Shown: positions 8,246 to 17,794 of the stretch, in pieces | Numbering within the stretch: the first letter of the stretch is position 1 | How the letters are laid out: each line of letters opens with the position of its first letter | Assembly (NCBI RefSeq): GCF_029392675.1 | Contig: NZ_CP113941.1 | Span: forward strand, 1,593,001 to 1,657,000 | DNA: 64,000 nucleotides | Source of the DNA: Lactobacillus sp. ESL0684 | Lineage (GTDB): Bacteria; Bacillota; Bacilli; Lactobacillales; Lactobacillaceae | Direction of reading: 5' to 3' | Made by a program: the position numbers and the translations under genes | Notes under the pieces: model-generated | Seen by the model: the letters and a program-made list of their open reading frames with translations, nothing else | The model's database searches: none | What the model was told of the DNA's origin: nothing

Positions 8246-10930
8246 CTAGCCATGGACAATAATGTCTCTAATATAAGCGGTTTCAGGATCGTTAATATTA
8301 ATTGAAAAGGCGTTCTCCAGCACACTATTATATTTTTTTAAAACACTAAAGTAATGATCTCGCTCAATTTTACTGTTATCACCATCATACTTTTCAATCT
8401 CATTTCCACGAATAATTCTTTCGATCATATTGGCAATATGTACATATAAAGAAATTTGGACACGATTACTAATTCGCTCATTCAGGTCAGTTTGCACACC
8501 TTTGAGATACTTACTAATCATGGTCATCACCTTATCAGGCGAAATAATTGTTAGTGAATCTAAAATTCTGTCTAACGAAAAGTTCTCAACAAGTCGTTTC
8601 TCCCACAGATCCAGATTTTTATCATTAGAAAATGGCTGCAAGATATTTTTTAACGGTTGAATTTTTTCTCCAGTAATAATCTCTTCCAGACCAAAATATG
8701 GTATTTCTGGCACATCTGGGTTATCTATCCCCACAATTGCAATCACATTACGATTAGTAAATAAATCTAGTTCTTGATAGTTGATTAATTCTTTAAATTC
8801 AAGTGCTTCTATTTGAACTTCAATCAAGTCATAAAAACTTTGATCTAAAATCTTTTTAATTCGTTGAGCACTACCTAGGCCAGACATACAGGTTGTAATA
8901 ATTGTAGGAACTATTTTAGTCTGTGCAACACACAATCTGCTTTGAACGGTAGTTTGCGAAATTTTTCCTTGAATTGTTCGTAAATCTTTTTGTAAAACCA
9001 GCTGATTACCAATCTCTAAGGCTAAGCCCATACTAAAATTGTTAATTACTAACAAATCACATTCACATTGTGCTTTAAGAGGATCAATAATCGAGTCTAA
9101 TGACCCCATATCCATTAAAATAATCAGCCCTGACTGTGGACTAATTCTTTTAACTAACTTTTTTAGATTATCAATCATTTCAGAGCGAGAAATATCTGGT
9201 TTTAGATCGATTGCAGTGAACACACTACTTTGCAAAAAATGATTACAAGTATCCGCTATACTACTAGCAGTCGCATAACCATGAGCTACAATAATTGCCG
9301 GAGTCTTAGGTGAGATGGCTAAATTATCATTAGCAGTTAAAATAGCTAACCACAATTTATCACTGGCAGTTAAATTAATTTCAAAGCGCATTTCTAATAG
9401 CTTGGCAATTTGGTCAATTAATTGCAATTCTGTCGCAAACAATTGCTCAAGACCAGTAAAATTATCAAATTCACTAAAATCAGTCTCGAATTCATCTCTC
9501 ATTAAGCAATAAAGATAGACAGCTATGTCATAAACTGAAGAGTTCTTAAAACTTACTGAGTCAATCTGTGCCACTTCAAAGATATTAACTATTACTTCTG
9601 CGTAATCAGAAATTAAGGGGCGCTCCAAGTTATAAGTAGCATATAAAATATTATGCGTCGCATTTTGAACAACTTGATAGTAACGCTTTTTATCTTTTAC
9701 TTGCTTTCCTTCTAAATTTAACAAGTTTTGCCAAGCAAATTTAATCTTAGAAGTAAATTCATTATTATCTGAATTGATTAAGGTCTTAAGTGTATCGTTT
9801 GGATGAAAAACCAACTTTTCTTTACCTTGAGCAATTGAATAATGTTGTACTTGGACCTGTTTTAACAAGTCTTTAGGTAAATCTCCTAGCTTAATTTCTA
9901 ATTTATCGTTACCTAGGGCTTTACTATATTTTTTGGCAACAATATTTTGCAAACAATTTTTTAGTTGACCGACATTTTCTTGAAAGTGACCATGATAAAT
10001 TAAGCTTAAGCACTGTTTTGAAATCGCAATCTCACAATTTATTCTTTTGGCTTGCTCAATAATTAAGGCGTAAGTCAACATCCGCTGCTCATATGCACCC
10101 CGTTGCTGCAAGGGCGGTAATTTGATTTTAATCGGAATTCTACGTAAAAAAGTTTTTAAAAAACGTTCCTCTTTTTCAGTCGTAGCAAAAAAGAGTCGTG
10201 TTTTACTCTGAATCTCTTTTGAATCATCACCAATTGGAGAAAACGTTCCTGTATCTAAGTATTTAAATAACTTCTCTTGACCCTCAACACTTAAACGGTG
10301 AACCTCATCCAAAAATAAAATACCATCATTAGCAGACTGCAGGGCTCCTGGCTTATCTTCATTGGCACCAGTAAAAGCATCTTTGACATAACCAAATAAC
10401 ACACTAGATAATAATTCTGGATTATCTGCATATTGAGCACAGTTAATTACTACCAATTTAGACTCATTTTTTAAAATTTCTTGATCTTTGCCATAATCAA
10501 ACAGCTTTTTAACCAAAAAAGTTTTTCCCGTACCAGATTCCCCGAAAATAATTGCTGGCAAACCAGCAGGTGGATAGATTAACGCTGCCTTTAATTGTTC
10601 AATCACTTCTTTTAAGCTACCGTTCCATCCGATAATTTGCTCCCAAATTAGATTCTGATGTTCATTCCTAAATTCGGCAATGCTAGAATAGGTATGATTG
10701 GTATTCGTCATACTAACTAACCTTAGATAAATTACCGGTCTAGTATTAATCTTGATTAATTCATTGCTTCTGTATAATTCATTCAACCTTTTACTAATCA
10801 CTGATCGATCTTGACCAACTTTCTTAGCAATCAAAGATGTCGTTGGTGCTTGCTCAAGGTCATAGTCCTTCATAAATTTGGTTGTTTGTTCTTTTATTAA
10901 TTGCAGGATATTTATCGCTTGATTTTCCAT
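8246..10930 (-). CDS. Sigma-54-dependent PRD-type transcriptional activator (LevR/GfrR family)
   Basis: A protein of about 894 residues. In order: an N-terminal HTH; an AAA+ sigma-54-interaction domain with Walker A G-E-S-G-T-G-K-T and Walker B G-I-L-F-L-D-E-V-H; a first PRD; an EIIA-Man-like domain with A-H-G-Y-A-T; an EIIB-like segment with C-M-S-G-L-G-S; and a C-terminal PRD. PTS phosphorylation of these domains normally tunes activity to sugar supply. The sigma-54-contacting loop reads D-A-F-T-G-A, not the usual G-A-F-T-G-A. ATG 10930 is preferred because a GGAGG precedes it; an upstream ATG at 10966 has none. It sits directly upstream of the PTS promoter it presumably activates. Confidence 0.9.
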   Translation of the reverse strand: MENQAINILQLIKEQTTKFMKDYDLEQAPTTSLIAKKVGQDRSVISKRLNELYRSNELIKINTRPVIYLRLVSMTNTNHTYSSIAEFRNEHQNLIWEQIIGWNGSLKEVIEQLKAALIYPPAGLPAIIFGESGTGKTFLVKKLFDYGKDQEILKNESKLVVINCAQYADNPELLSSVLFGYVKDAFTGANEDKPGALQSANDGILFLDEVHRLSVEGQEKLFKYLDTGTFSPIGDDSKEIQSKTRLFFATTEKEERFLKTFLRRIPIKIKLPPLQQRGAYEQRMLTYALIIEQAKRINCEIAISKQCLSLIYHGHFQENVGQLKNCLQNIVAKKYSKALGNDKLEIKLGDLPKDLLKQVQVQHYSIAQGKEKLVFHPNDTLKTLINSDNNEFTSKIKFAWQNLLNLEGKQVKDKKRYYQVVQNATHNILYATYNLERPLISDYAEVIVNIFEVAQIDSVSFKNSSVYDIAVYLYCLMRDEFETDFSEFDNFTGLEQLFATELQLIDQIAKLLEMRFEINLTASDKLWLAILTANDNLAISPKTPAIIVAHGYATASSIADTCNHFLQSSVFTAIDLKPDISRSEMIDNLKKLVKRISPQSGLIILMDMGSLDSIIDPLKAQCECDLLVINNFSMGLALEIGNQLVLQKDLRTIQGKISQTTVQSRLCVAQTKIVPTIITTCMSGLGSAQRIKKILDQSFYDLIEVQIEALEFKELINYQELDLFTNRNVIAIVGIDNPDVPEIPYFGLEEIITGEKIQPLKNILQPFSNDKNLDLWEKRLVENFSLDRILDSLTIISPDKVMTMISKYLKGVQTDLNERISNRVQISLYVHIANMIERIIRGNEIEKYDGDNSKIERDHYFSVLKKYNSVLENAFSININDPETAYIRDIIVHG

Positions 10931-11057
10931 ACCGTTTTCATCCTCCGTATTAATAAATAATAGCACATTTAGTTTTAATTATTTTTTAAAAATATAAGCC
11001 TAAGAATAAACCAGTTGAGTAGTCCTATCACAATCGCTACTTTTATTTTTTCGTTAA

Positions 11058-11097
11058 AAAAGCCAGAAGTCATGCTTTTCAGCATAACTTCTGGCTT
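11058..11097 (-). terminator. Strong terminator of the Rrf2 gene
   Basis: On the minus strand, AAAGCCAGAAGT with its complement closes a long hairpin (stem of about 20 pairs with few mismatches) followed by six T. It ends the Rrf2-type regulator transcript just below its stop codon. Confidence 0.88.
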
Positions 11098-11108
11098 TCG
11101 AATTTTAA

Positions 11109-11576
11109 TTATTTACAAAAACGTTTTACAATCTCTTGGTTACCGCGGTCTAGCTTTAATTCACTTTGGGCAAGTTTATCCAAAATATCTGCCAACATGA
11201 TTTTTTTCATTTCGGTCTCAACTGCTATCTGTAATTTTTGATATTCTGTGGTTAGAATTGTTTGAATATTACCACCAACAACACACTTAGGTTCAGTTTT
11301 GGCATCGATCTGAAATAAGTATTGATGATCGGTTGCTTGATAAATATCATAAAGCGTAATTTTAGTAGCTAATCGTGTCAATTCCGGGCTTGAACGACCA
11401 TTACTAGTCGTAATTAATCCGGCTCTTCTTAAATTTCCCATAATCTTGCGTACGTTAGAAGGATTGGTTTGAACGCTTTCTGCAATTTTAACACTGGATA
11501 CCCAGTCAGTATCTTGGTAAATAGCTATGTAGGAAATGATATGAATTGTATCACTCAACTGGATAGAATTACTCAT
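11109..11576 (-). CDS. Rrf2-family transcriptional regulator
   Basis: About 155 residues with the Rrf2 N-terminal winged helix: an opening I-Q-L-S-D-T-I-H-I segment, then S-V-K-I-A-E-S-V-Q-T-N-P-S-N-V-R-K-I as the recognition helix. A single Cys occurs in K-C-V-V-G-G. It does not have the three-Cys Fe-S cluster motif of IscR/NsrR, so it belongs to the YwnA-like cluster-free group. The ATG at 11576 has an AAGGAG site ten bases upstream; the longer frame to 11639 has no such site. It is divergent from the QorB-like reductase and probably controls it, perhaps in response to quinone, diamide or thiol stress (inference from orientation). Confidence 0.82.
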   Translation of the reverse strand: MSNSIQLSDTIHIISYIAIYQDTDWVSSVKIAESVQTNPSNVRKIMGNLRRAGLITTSNGRSSPELTRLATKITLYDIYQATDHQYLFQIDAKTEPKCVVGGNIQTILTTEYQKLQIAVETEMKKIMLADILDKLAQSELKLDRGNQEIVKRFCK

Positions 11577-11705
11577 AGCTGATCTGCTCCTTAACTTTGA
11601 TAATTTTATAACTAAAGCTTCTTGACTATTATAACTCAAAGGATTATTCTAAACCTGTATTTTTAAAATATACAGGTTTTAACATTATCAGTGAGCAGGA
11701 GAAAA

Positions 11706-12569
11706 ATGACGATGAAAATTTTAATTACAGGTGCAACCGGTGGATATGGTAACTACGCTTTGAAAAAATTATTGCAATTAGTTCCCAAAAACGAGATTAT
11801 CGCATTGGCTAGAAATCAAGAAAAAGCGCAAAAACTGGAAGACCAAGGAGTTGCAGTTAGAATTGCCAATTATGATGATCCACAAACATTGAATACTGCT
11901 TTTCAAGGGGTTACCCGACTGCTCTTTGTTTCTAGTAGTGAAATTGACAAGCGCCAGGCACAACATCAGAATATTATTGCTGCTGCACAAAAGAATGGTA
12001 TATCTTATATTGCCTATACTAGTTTCGGTGAAGCTGACACTTCAACTAGCCCACTAGCAGTAGATCATGCTTATACTGAAAAATTAATTCTTGCCAGTGG
12101 CATTGAACACACTTTTCTTCGTAATAACTGGTATCTAGAAAATGAAGCTAGTTTAGTTGCTGCAGCTTTGAAGACCGAAAGATTCGTTCATGCTGGTGGC
12201 GATGGTAAAGCTGGTTGGGGTTTGAAACGTGAATTTGCAGAAATCGGAGCCCGTGCAGTTTCTGGCAAGTTTAACTTCCCTAGTATTTTAGAAGTTGGCG
12301 GTCCACTACTTACATACCACCAATTAGCTGATGCACTGGCTAACGTAACTGATAAGAAGTTAGCAATTAATGCTACTGATGCACAAGCATCTGCTAAGTT
12401 TTTGGAAGATAATGCTGACTTGCCAAAAAATGCAGCTGAATTTTCAGCCTCATCACAAGAAATTGTTAAAAGTGGTAGTTTAGCAATCGAGACTGATGAC
12501 ATGATCAAGTATTTAGGTCATCCATTAACTCCAATTGAAGATGCCGTAAAGGAATTATTTGTCAGCTAA
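11706..12569 (+). CDS. QorB-like NAD(P)-dependent quinone reductase (NmrA/SDR family)
   Basis: About 287 residues. The N-terminal Rossmann motif is T-G-A-T-G-G-Y-G. The run L-L-F-V-S-S-S-E, the A-Q-H-Q-N-I-I-A-A-A segment and the L-R-N-N-W-Y-L-E-N stretch match E. coli QorB (YtfG), an NADPH:quinone oxidoreductase of the atypical SDR/NmrA group. An AGGAG lies at 11697-11701, so ATG 11706 or 11712 is the start; an in-frame GTG at 11691 is upstream of that site and unlikely. Its divergent Rrf2 neighbour suggests stress-responsive control. Confidence 0.85.
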   Translation: MTMKILITGATGGYGNYALKKLLQLVPKNEIIALARNQEKAQKLEDQGVAVRIANYDDPQTLNTAFQGVTRLLFVSSSEIDKRQAQHQNIIAAAQKNGISYIAYTSFGEADTSTSPLAVDHAYTEKLILASGIEHTFLRNNWYLENEASLVAAALKTERFVHAGGDGKAGWGLKREFAEIGARAVSGKFNFPSILEVGGPLLTYHQLADALANVTDKKLAINATDAQASAKFLEDNADLPKNAAEFSASSQEIVKSGSLAIETDDMIKYLGHPLTPIEDAVKELFVS

Positions 12570-12588
12570 TTAGCAGTCTTAAAAATGC

Positions 12589-12628
12589 AAAAGTCCTAAT
12601 CATTGCTTAATAGCCGATTAGGACTTTT
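12589..12628. terminator. Terminator between the QorB-like gene and the flavoprotein reductase
   Basis: Stem AAAAGTCCTAATC / GATTAGGACTTTTT around a 13-base loop. It is strong on the plus strand and can also serve the converging minus-strand gene. Confidence 0.85.
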
Positions 12629-12637
12629 TAGTATAAA

Positions 12638-14464
12638 TTATTTTATCTTATCTAATGAATCTTTAACAGCTTCTTTAATAGCTTTGCTAGTTTGTGAAGC
12701 ACCAGAAACTGCATCAACGTCATAAGTATTAGCCGCAATCATTTTTTGTGGTAACTCTTTAACAGCTTTGAGTCCATAATCATCACTTTCAGTCTGCTTA
12801 AGAATTTCGATATTTTCAATCTTACCATCATCTTTAACAGTGGTTCTGACAACAACTCCATCTCCCATACCCTGATTACTATAACCAAGATATTGATTAC
12901 CAGCTGTTGGATATTGATCGCCAGCTTCATCACTCTTAGCATCGAAGTTTTCATTAATCGTTGCTTCATTCAGATTTTGTCCACCAAATACAGGTAAAGC
13001 TTGTTTAGTAGCAGCTGCATTTTCACCAGCAATTTTGCCAGAGATCAAACAATCTGCAACATTGCCACCAGTTGTATATTTATTAACAAACGGTGCGCCT
13101 AACTCACCAGCTTCATATAAATGCGGAATTGGCTTACCGTCTGGATCAAGAACCTGTGAATGTTCATCGCGGCGACCCCCACCTTGAGTATTAAGCATAT
13201 TCTGTCTTAACGCAATTGCATAATATGGACCATTAGCACTAAACTTACGTAAAGTTGCTGGGTCACGGTGAAATGCATAGTCCTTGCCTTGTTGTGCCAT
13301 AAAATCAAATTCAGTGATCGTATTTTTAATTGTTGCTGGATCTTTATCGATCTTTTGAGCCAATTCAGTGATTGTTTCAGCTTCGATCGCGTGATCTAAG
13401 AAACCAGGAACTTTAAGTCCATCATCTGGCTCATTCTTAAGTTCATCATATTTTTGCTGATCAAAAATCATGTATGGTCGCTCTTGATTTAATGGTACCA
13501 CCCAGTTTCCATGATTATAGATATGGCCATGTCGATTCATTTCGGCTTCATTAAAGTACCGTGTACCATCATCACCAACAACGACCACACTACCACTAGA
13601 GCTTTCTTGCCAAAAGACATTGAGAGCATACGTTGAACGTTTCCCTTCAGCTTGACGAACAGACAAACCATGGAATTGACCTAGTGATTCAAATGAACGC
13701 ATATTCCATAACTGCGCATTCACTTCTTCTAGCATTTTAATGCCATCACCTTTATTGTATAAGGTACCAATTGGTGATAAATATGGTGATTGTAAGAAAC
13801 TCTGAATCATTTCTTTATTATTTTCAAAGCCACCAACTGCCAATACTACACCATTTTGTACCTTAATATTACGCAAAACGTGGTCACGCTCAATTTGTAC
13901 ACCAATTACTGTCTTAGTAGTACTATCTTGAATTAAATGCTTAGCTGGTGAAGCGTACCAAACATCAATTTGATCACTACGATCCAAGACTTTTTGTCGT
14001 AAAATTTTCCACAATGCTGCATCATCAATATCCTCATGGACTAAATAGGCATCATATGAATCAGCATCTGGCATTTCTGGATATTCAGTTACATAAGCAG
14101 TTGATGGTGTTCCAGCCAACAGCTTTTTCATACTTACCGGCTCAACATCCAGATACTTTTTAAAGTAATCTCCCATATTAGCCATGCCTTCAACAAAAGT
14201 ATCAAAGGTAGCCTTATCCGGCTTTAATGGAGCTGCCAAATGTTCGTGATAATTTTTCAACCCCTCATAGTCTGTTCCTGCACCAACCATTTGACCTGAA
14301 TACCGAGTATTACCACCCTCATGGCCTTCTGGTGCACTGTCTACTAACAGAACTTTAGCTCCACTATCTGCCGCAAATCTCGCAGCAGTGGCACCAGCTC
14401 CACCAAATCCTAAGACTGCAACATCATAGACTGCATCCCATTGAAATTTTTGATCATTAGTCAT
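12638..14464 (-). CDS. FAD-dependent flavoprotein reductase with C-terminal FMN-binding domain (fumarate/urocanate/cinnamate reductase-like)
   Basis: A 608-residue soluble flavoprotein without signal peptide. Residues about 10-490 are an FAD_binding_2 fumarate reductase-type module with V-L-G-F-G-G-A-G-A-T-A-A and E-G-G-N-T-R-Y-S-G. Residues about 515-608 are an FMN_bind domain with D-A-V-S-G-A-S, where ApbE would attach FMN to Ser590. Aligned by eye, the Arg of the N-R-L-G-G-N motif of fumarate reductases is replaced by Tyr (K-Y-T-T-G-G-N), so the acceptor may not be fumarate. Lactobacillus hydroxycinnamate reductases share this plan and a divergent LysR gene, as found here. Ribosome site AGGAGG. 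It is a paralogue of the gene at 52831-54642. Confidence 0.87.
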   Translation of the reverse strand: MTNDQKFQWDAVYDVAVLGFGGAGATAARFAADSGAKVLLVDSAPEGHEGGNTRYSGQMVGAGTDYEGLKNYHEHLAAPLKPDKATFDTFVEGMANMGDYFKKYLDVEPVSMKKLLAGTPSTAYVTEYPEMPDADSYDAYLVHEDIDDAALWKILRQKVLDRSDQIDVWYASPAKHLIQDSTTKTVIGVQIERDHVLRNIKVQNGVVLAVGGFENNKEMIQSFLQSPYLSPIGTLYNKGDGIKMLEEVNAQLWNMRSFESLGQFHGLSVRQAEGKRSTYALNVFWQESSSGSVVVVGDDGTRYFNEAEMNRHGHIYNHGNWVVPLNQERPYMIFDQQKYDELKNEPDDGLKVPGFLDHAIEAETITELAQKIDKDPATIKNTITEFDFMAQQGKDYAFHRDPATLRKFSANGPYYAIALRQNMLNTQGGGRRDEHSQVLDPDGKPIPHLYEAGELGAPFVNKYTTGGNVADCLISGKIAGENAAATKQALPVFGGQNLNEATINENFDAKSDEAGDQYPTAGNQYLGYSNQGMGDGVVVRTTVKDDGKIENIEILKQTESDDYGLKAVKELPQKMIAANTYDVDAVSGASQTSKAIKEAVKDSLDKIK

Positions 14465-14489
14465 AACTTAACCTCCTACTAAAAAACTA

Positions 14490-14518
14490 TTGTTTACGGT
14501 TTCATTAAACACTATAAT
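14490..14518 (+). promoter_or_regulatory. Predicted promoter of the LysR gene
   Basis: TTGTTT (14490-14495), 17 bases, TATAAT (14513-14518), about 55 bases ahead of the LysR ATG. It lies inside the divergent intergenic region, so LysR binding here could affect both genes. Confidence 0.6.
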
Positions 14519-14574
14519 TATCAGTATGTGAAATGCTTAATTATTAAAATTACTATTACAAAATAGGTATAGTT

Positions 14575-15492
14575 ATGAATCGTCAATTACTAATTATCTT
14601 AGAAACTCTTGAAAATAGTGACTCTATTTCAGCAGCAGCTCAAAAATTATACTTGAGTCAACCCTATATCAGCCGCTTAATTAAAAAATATGAGAACAAA
14701 TACAATGTTATCCTTGTCAAAAGGAGCACACGCCCAATTGAATTGACTCCTGCTGGACATCTCCTAATTAATTACTTACGCAAAGATTTTCAATTACAGA
14801 ATCAGCTTGAAAGTGAGATGGAAGAATACGAACAAAATACTTTTCCAACGTTGCGCATGGGCATTACCCCTCCCTTAGGAGAAAATTTCAACTTAACTGT
14901 TTTACCACAATTATTCAATAAATTTCCTAATTTAAGAACAAATACCGTTGAATTTAGTACCACTAACGCGGAAAAGGCCTTTAAAGATGGTCAACTAGAT
15001 CTATTTGTTGGTAACACAGTACAACTGCCCCATGTAGAAAATTATCCATTGCATTCAGACCAACAAATTTTAGTGTTAGATAAGAATTCACATCTATATC
15101 GCGCTGATAGGACAGAGATACTTTTTAAACCAACTATTTTTCAAAAACTAAATCATGAAAAGTTCATTGTTGTTGATAGTGAAATCCGTTATCAAAATAT
15201 TATCAATAACTATTTTAATGACATTGGCATTCAGTTTTATCCCAGTATTCACGTACGAGATTCAACAACTGCATTCAAACTAGCAGCCTTAGGTTTAGGT
15301 AACATGACCACTAGTATCAAGGCCATTAGAAGTTCAAATTGTAAAAATATAAACTATATCAAATTGCCTATAGATAAAGTGTGCATTAACTTTTCTTTAT
15401 CAATAAGTCGAAATAGAAAACTGGGAAAAGAAATTACCTATGCGAGTAACATTATTAAGAAAGATTTTACCAACAAAATTTTATCTTTATAA
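14575..15492 (+). CDS. LysR-family transcriptional regulator
   Basis: A 305-residue LysR protein. The N-terminal winged helix (about residues 1-60) has S-I-S-A-A-A-Q-K-L-Y-L-S-Q-P-Y-I-S-R. The rest is the two-lobed co-inducer domain, with D-L-F-V-G-N near residue 143. It is divergent from the flavoprotein reductase gene with 110 bases between, the usual layout of a LysR activator and its target. The inducer is probably the reductase's substrate (inference). A weak hairpin follows the gene. Confidence 0.88.
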   Translation: MNRQLLIILETLENSDSISAAAQKLYLSQPYISRLIKKYENKYNVILVKRSTRPIELTPAGHLLINYLRKDFQLQNQLESEMEEYEQNTFPTLRMGITPPLGENFNLTVLPQLFNKFPNLRTNTVEFSTTNAEKAFKDGQLDLFVGNTVQLPHVENYPLHSDQQILVLDKNSHLYRADRTEILFKPTIFQKLNHEKFIVVDSEIRYQNIINNYFNDIGIQFYPSIHVRDSTTAFKLAALGLGNMTTSIKAIRSSNCKNINYIKLPIDKVCINFSLSISRNRKLGKEITYASNIIKKDFTNKILSL

Positions 15493-15501
15493 TTGCATAA
15501 T

Positions 15502-15530
15502 AAAACCCTGAATTTTAATTCGAGGCTTTA
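15502..15530. terminator. Hairpin between the LysR gene and araA
   Basis: AAAACCCTGAATT pairs with AATTCGAGGCTTT using wobble pairs, then TTT. Modest strength; it could terminate either converging transcript. Confidence 0.55.
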
Positions 15531-15560
15531 TTTAGAGCAAGTGTCTTATTGTAAATCTTT

Positions 15561-16985
15561 TTAGTTAATATCACATAGCTCAACACCATAAAGTGTTGCT
15601 AAATCACGAACTTGTTCTTCAGTTGCTGCAAACGACATAACTGTATGGTGACCACCACCAGCCTCAATCCACTTAGTCGCTCCATTCTTGAGTCCTGGTT
15701 TTGGAGTCCACATCTGTTTAGCAACAGGTAAATTAGGTGTATCCTTTTCTGCTTTATGAGCATCAACAGGATAGGTTACCAACTTAAAGTTATCGCGAAA
15801 ATCTGCGAGAGTAACATCAATTGCATCCCCTTCATCACCTGAAAAAACAAGCCGTGCAGGATCTGCTTTGCCACCAATATCAAGTGGATGAACTTCAACA
15901 CGTGGCTTTTCAGAGGCAATTGAAGGATCAACTTCCAGCATGTGGGAACCAAGAATCGCTTCGTGGCCTGGACGCAAATCCAAAGTATAGTCTTCCATAA
16001 AAGCTGTCTTAGTATTATGGGTCATGATCTTAAAAATCCGTAATAAACCAGCAGTCTTCCAATCACCTTCACCAGCAAAGCCATAACCATCACGCATTAG
16101 CAATTGTGCAGATAAACCTTGTAATTGTTCCATACCATGTAAATCTTCAAAGTTTGACGTAAAAGCAGTATATCCGCCACGCTCAAGGAACTTCTTCATA
16201 GCAATATACTGTTTCAGTTGATAACGCACAGTTGCTTGAAATTCTTCTTTACTTTGATTACCTTGAACCATAATATATTTTGACTCTAAGTCAGCATATT
16301 GGTCGTCAATTTCTGACTCTTTTATCTTGTTCATTTCAGCAACTAAATCACCGATACCATAGTAGTCAACTGTCCACCCCAATTGAATTTGTGCTTGAAT
16401 TTTGTCACCTTCGGTAACAGCCACACTACGCATATTATCACCGAAGCGGCAAATTTTAGTCTTAAATGATTCGTCGTATGCAACCGCAACGTCTTCCCAA
16501 TCAGCAATTTGTCTCTGCACTTCAGAATCTTGCCAGTGTCCATAAATAACTTTATTATGCTTCTGCAAACGTGCATTGATATAACCATATTCTCGATCAC
16601 CGTGCGCACTTTGATTCAAGTTCATATAGTCAAAATCCATGGTATCATACGGAATATAATCTAAATATTGCGTAGCAAAGTGCAACAATGGTTTCTGTAA
16701 TAATTGTGTGCCACGAATCCAGTTTTTAGCTGGTGAAAAAGTATGCATCCAAGTAATCACACCAGCTACATTATCATTATAATTAGCTTCCTTCATGAAC
16801 TTAGTGATTTCATCCGCAGTAGTTAAGACTTCTTTGAAGACAATTTTATACGGCAAATTGCCCTTTTCATTTAAACCAGCAACAATTTTCTTAGAATTTT
16901 CTGCCACTTCTTTTAAAGTTTCTTCACCATATAGGTGTTGACTTCCTGAAACAAACCAGAACTCATATTTAGGTATTGATAACAT
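15561..16985 (-). CDS. araA: L-arabinose isomerase
   Basis: A 474-residue cytosolic enzyme converting L-arabinose to L-ribulose, the first step of arabinose use. Family hallmarks: [12 protein letters not shown] at the start; metal-binding Glu in A-G-E-G-D-W-K and F-M-E-D-Y-T; His in [10 protein letters not shown]; and A-G-G-G-H-H-T-V near the C-terminus. The length is normal. A GGAG site precedes the ATG. It is the last gene of the transporter-araB-araD-araA transcript, 73 bases after araD. Confidence 0.97.
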   Translation of the reverse strand: MLSIPKYEFWFVSGSQHLYGEETLKEVAENSKKIVAGLNEKGNLPYKIVFKEVLTTADEITKFMKEANYNDNVAGVITWMHTFSPAKNWIRGTQLLQKPLLHFATQYLDYIPYDTMDFDYMNLNQSAHGDREYGYINARLQKHNKVIYGHWQDSEVQRQIADWEDVAVAYDESFKTKICRFGDNMRSVAVTEGDKIQAQIQLGWTVDYYGIGDLVAEMNKIKESEIDDQYADLESKYIMVQGNQSKEEFQATVRYQLKQYIAMKKFLERGGYTAFTSNFEDLHGMEQLQGLSAQLLMRDGYGFAGEGDWKTAGLLRIFKIMTHNTKTAFMEDYTLDLRPGHEAILGSHMLEVDPSIASEKPRVEVHPLDIGGKADPARLVFSGDEGDAIDVTLADFRDNFKLVTYPVDAHKAEKDTPNLPVAKQMWTPKPGLKNGATKWIEAGGGHHTVMSFAATEEQVRDLATLYGVELCDIN

Positions 16986-17058
16986 TAGTGTTTCTCCTTA
17001 TTTAAAAATTTACATAAATAATAATTTTATAGTTTAGCTATGGTATCTAATTGAGACA

Positions 17059-17793
17059 TCACTTCCTAGTCTTTTTAGCATGAGTTTTTGATGCTGCACT
17101 ATTTTGCCCATAATAAGCATTCTGACCATGCTTGCGATAATAATGCTTATCTAATAAATATTGGGGCAATTGACTATCTGCCCTAGTTAATTGCAAAGTG
17201 TGATAATCTTCTTGAGCTACAACTTCTAAAACCTTGGCATTATAAACTGCTTTTGCTGGATCTTCTCCCCAACAAAACGGCCCATGTTGACTAACTAGTG
17301 CTCCTGGTGTTGCTGCATAATCAAGACCGCGCTCTTGAAAAGTTCTAACAATTGCCTTCCCAGTATTTACTTCATAATCTTCTGTAATCTCTGCCTCAGT
17401 TAAAGCATCCGCTGCTGGAATAGCATTATAAAAGGTATCGGCATGAGTCGTGTTCATCGCTGGAATATCCATTTTGGCAGCCGCAAACGAGACTGCCCAA
17501 GGTGAATGCGTGTGAACTATCCCACCAATTTTGGGAAATTCGTTATATAAAACCGTGTGCGTTGGTGTATCACTGGAAGGATTAAGTTCACCTTCAACAA
17601 CCTCACCTTTTAAGTTCACCACTACCAAGTCGGCCGGCTTCAGTTCTTCGTATGCAACACCTGATGGTTTAATCACAAACAAGCCACTGACACGATCAAT
17701 TCCCGACACATTTCCCCAAGTAAAAGTCACTAAATCTAGTTTTGGCAATTGCATATTAGCTTGGTAAACTTCCTCTTTTAACTTTTCCAACAT
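17059..17793 (-). CDS. araD: L-ribulose-5-phosphate 4-epimerase
   Basis: A 244-residue class II aldolase-fold epimerase giving D-xylulose 5-phosphate for the phosphoketolase/pentose phosphate route. Zinc-binding His residues are visible in H-T-H-S-P-W (about residue 95) and S-Q-H-G-P-F. The C-terminus is an unusual Lys/Arg-rich tail (S-K-T-H-A-K-K-T-R-K) beyond the common core. The ATG follows the araB stop by one base, so translation is coupled. Confidence 0.96.
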   Translation of the reverse strand: MLEKLKEEVYQANMQLPKLDLVTFTWGNVSGIDRVSGLFVIKPSGVAYEELKPADLVVVNLKGEVVEGELNPSSDTPTHTVLYNEFPKIGGIVHTHSPWAVSFAAAKMDIPAMNTTHADTFYNAIPAADALTEAEITEDYEVNTGKAIVRTFQERGLDYAATPGALVSQHGPFCWGEDPAKAVYNAKVLEVVAQEDYHTLQLTRADSQLPQYLLDKHYYRKHGQNAYYGQNSAASKTHAKKTRK

Positions 17794-17794
17794 A

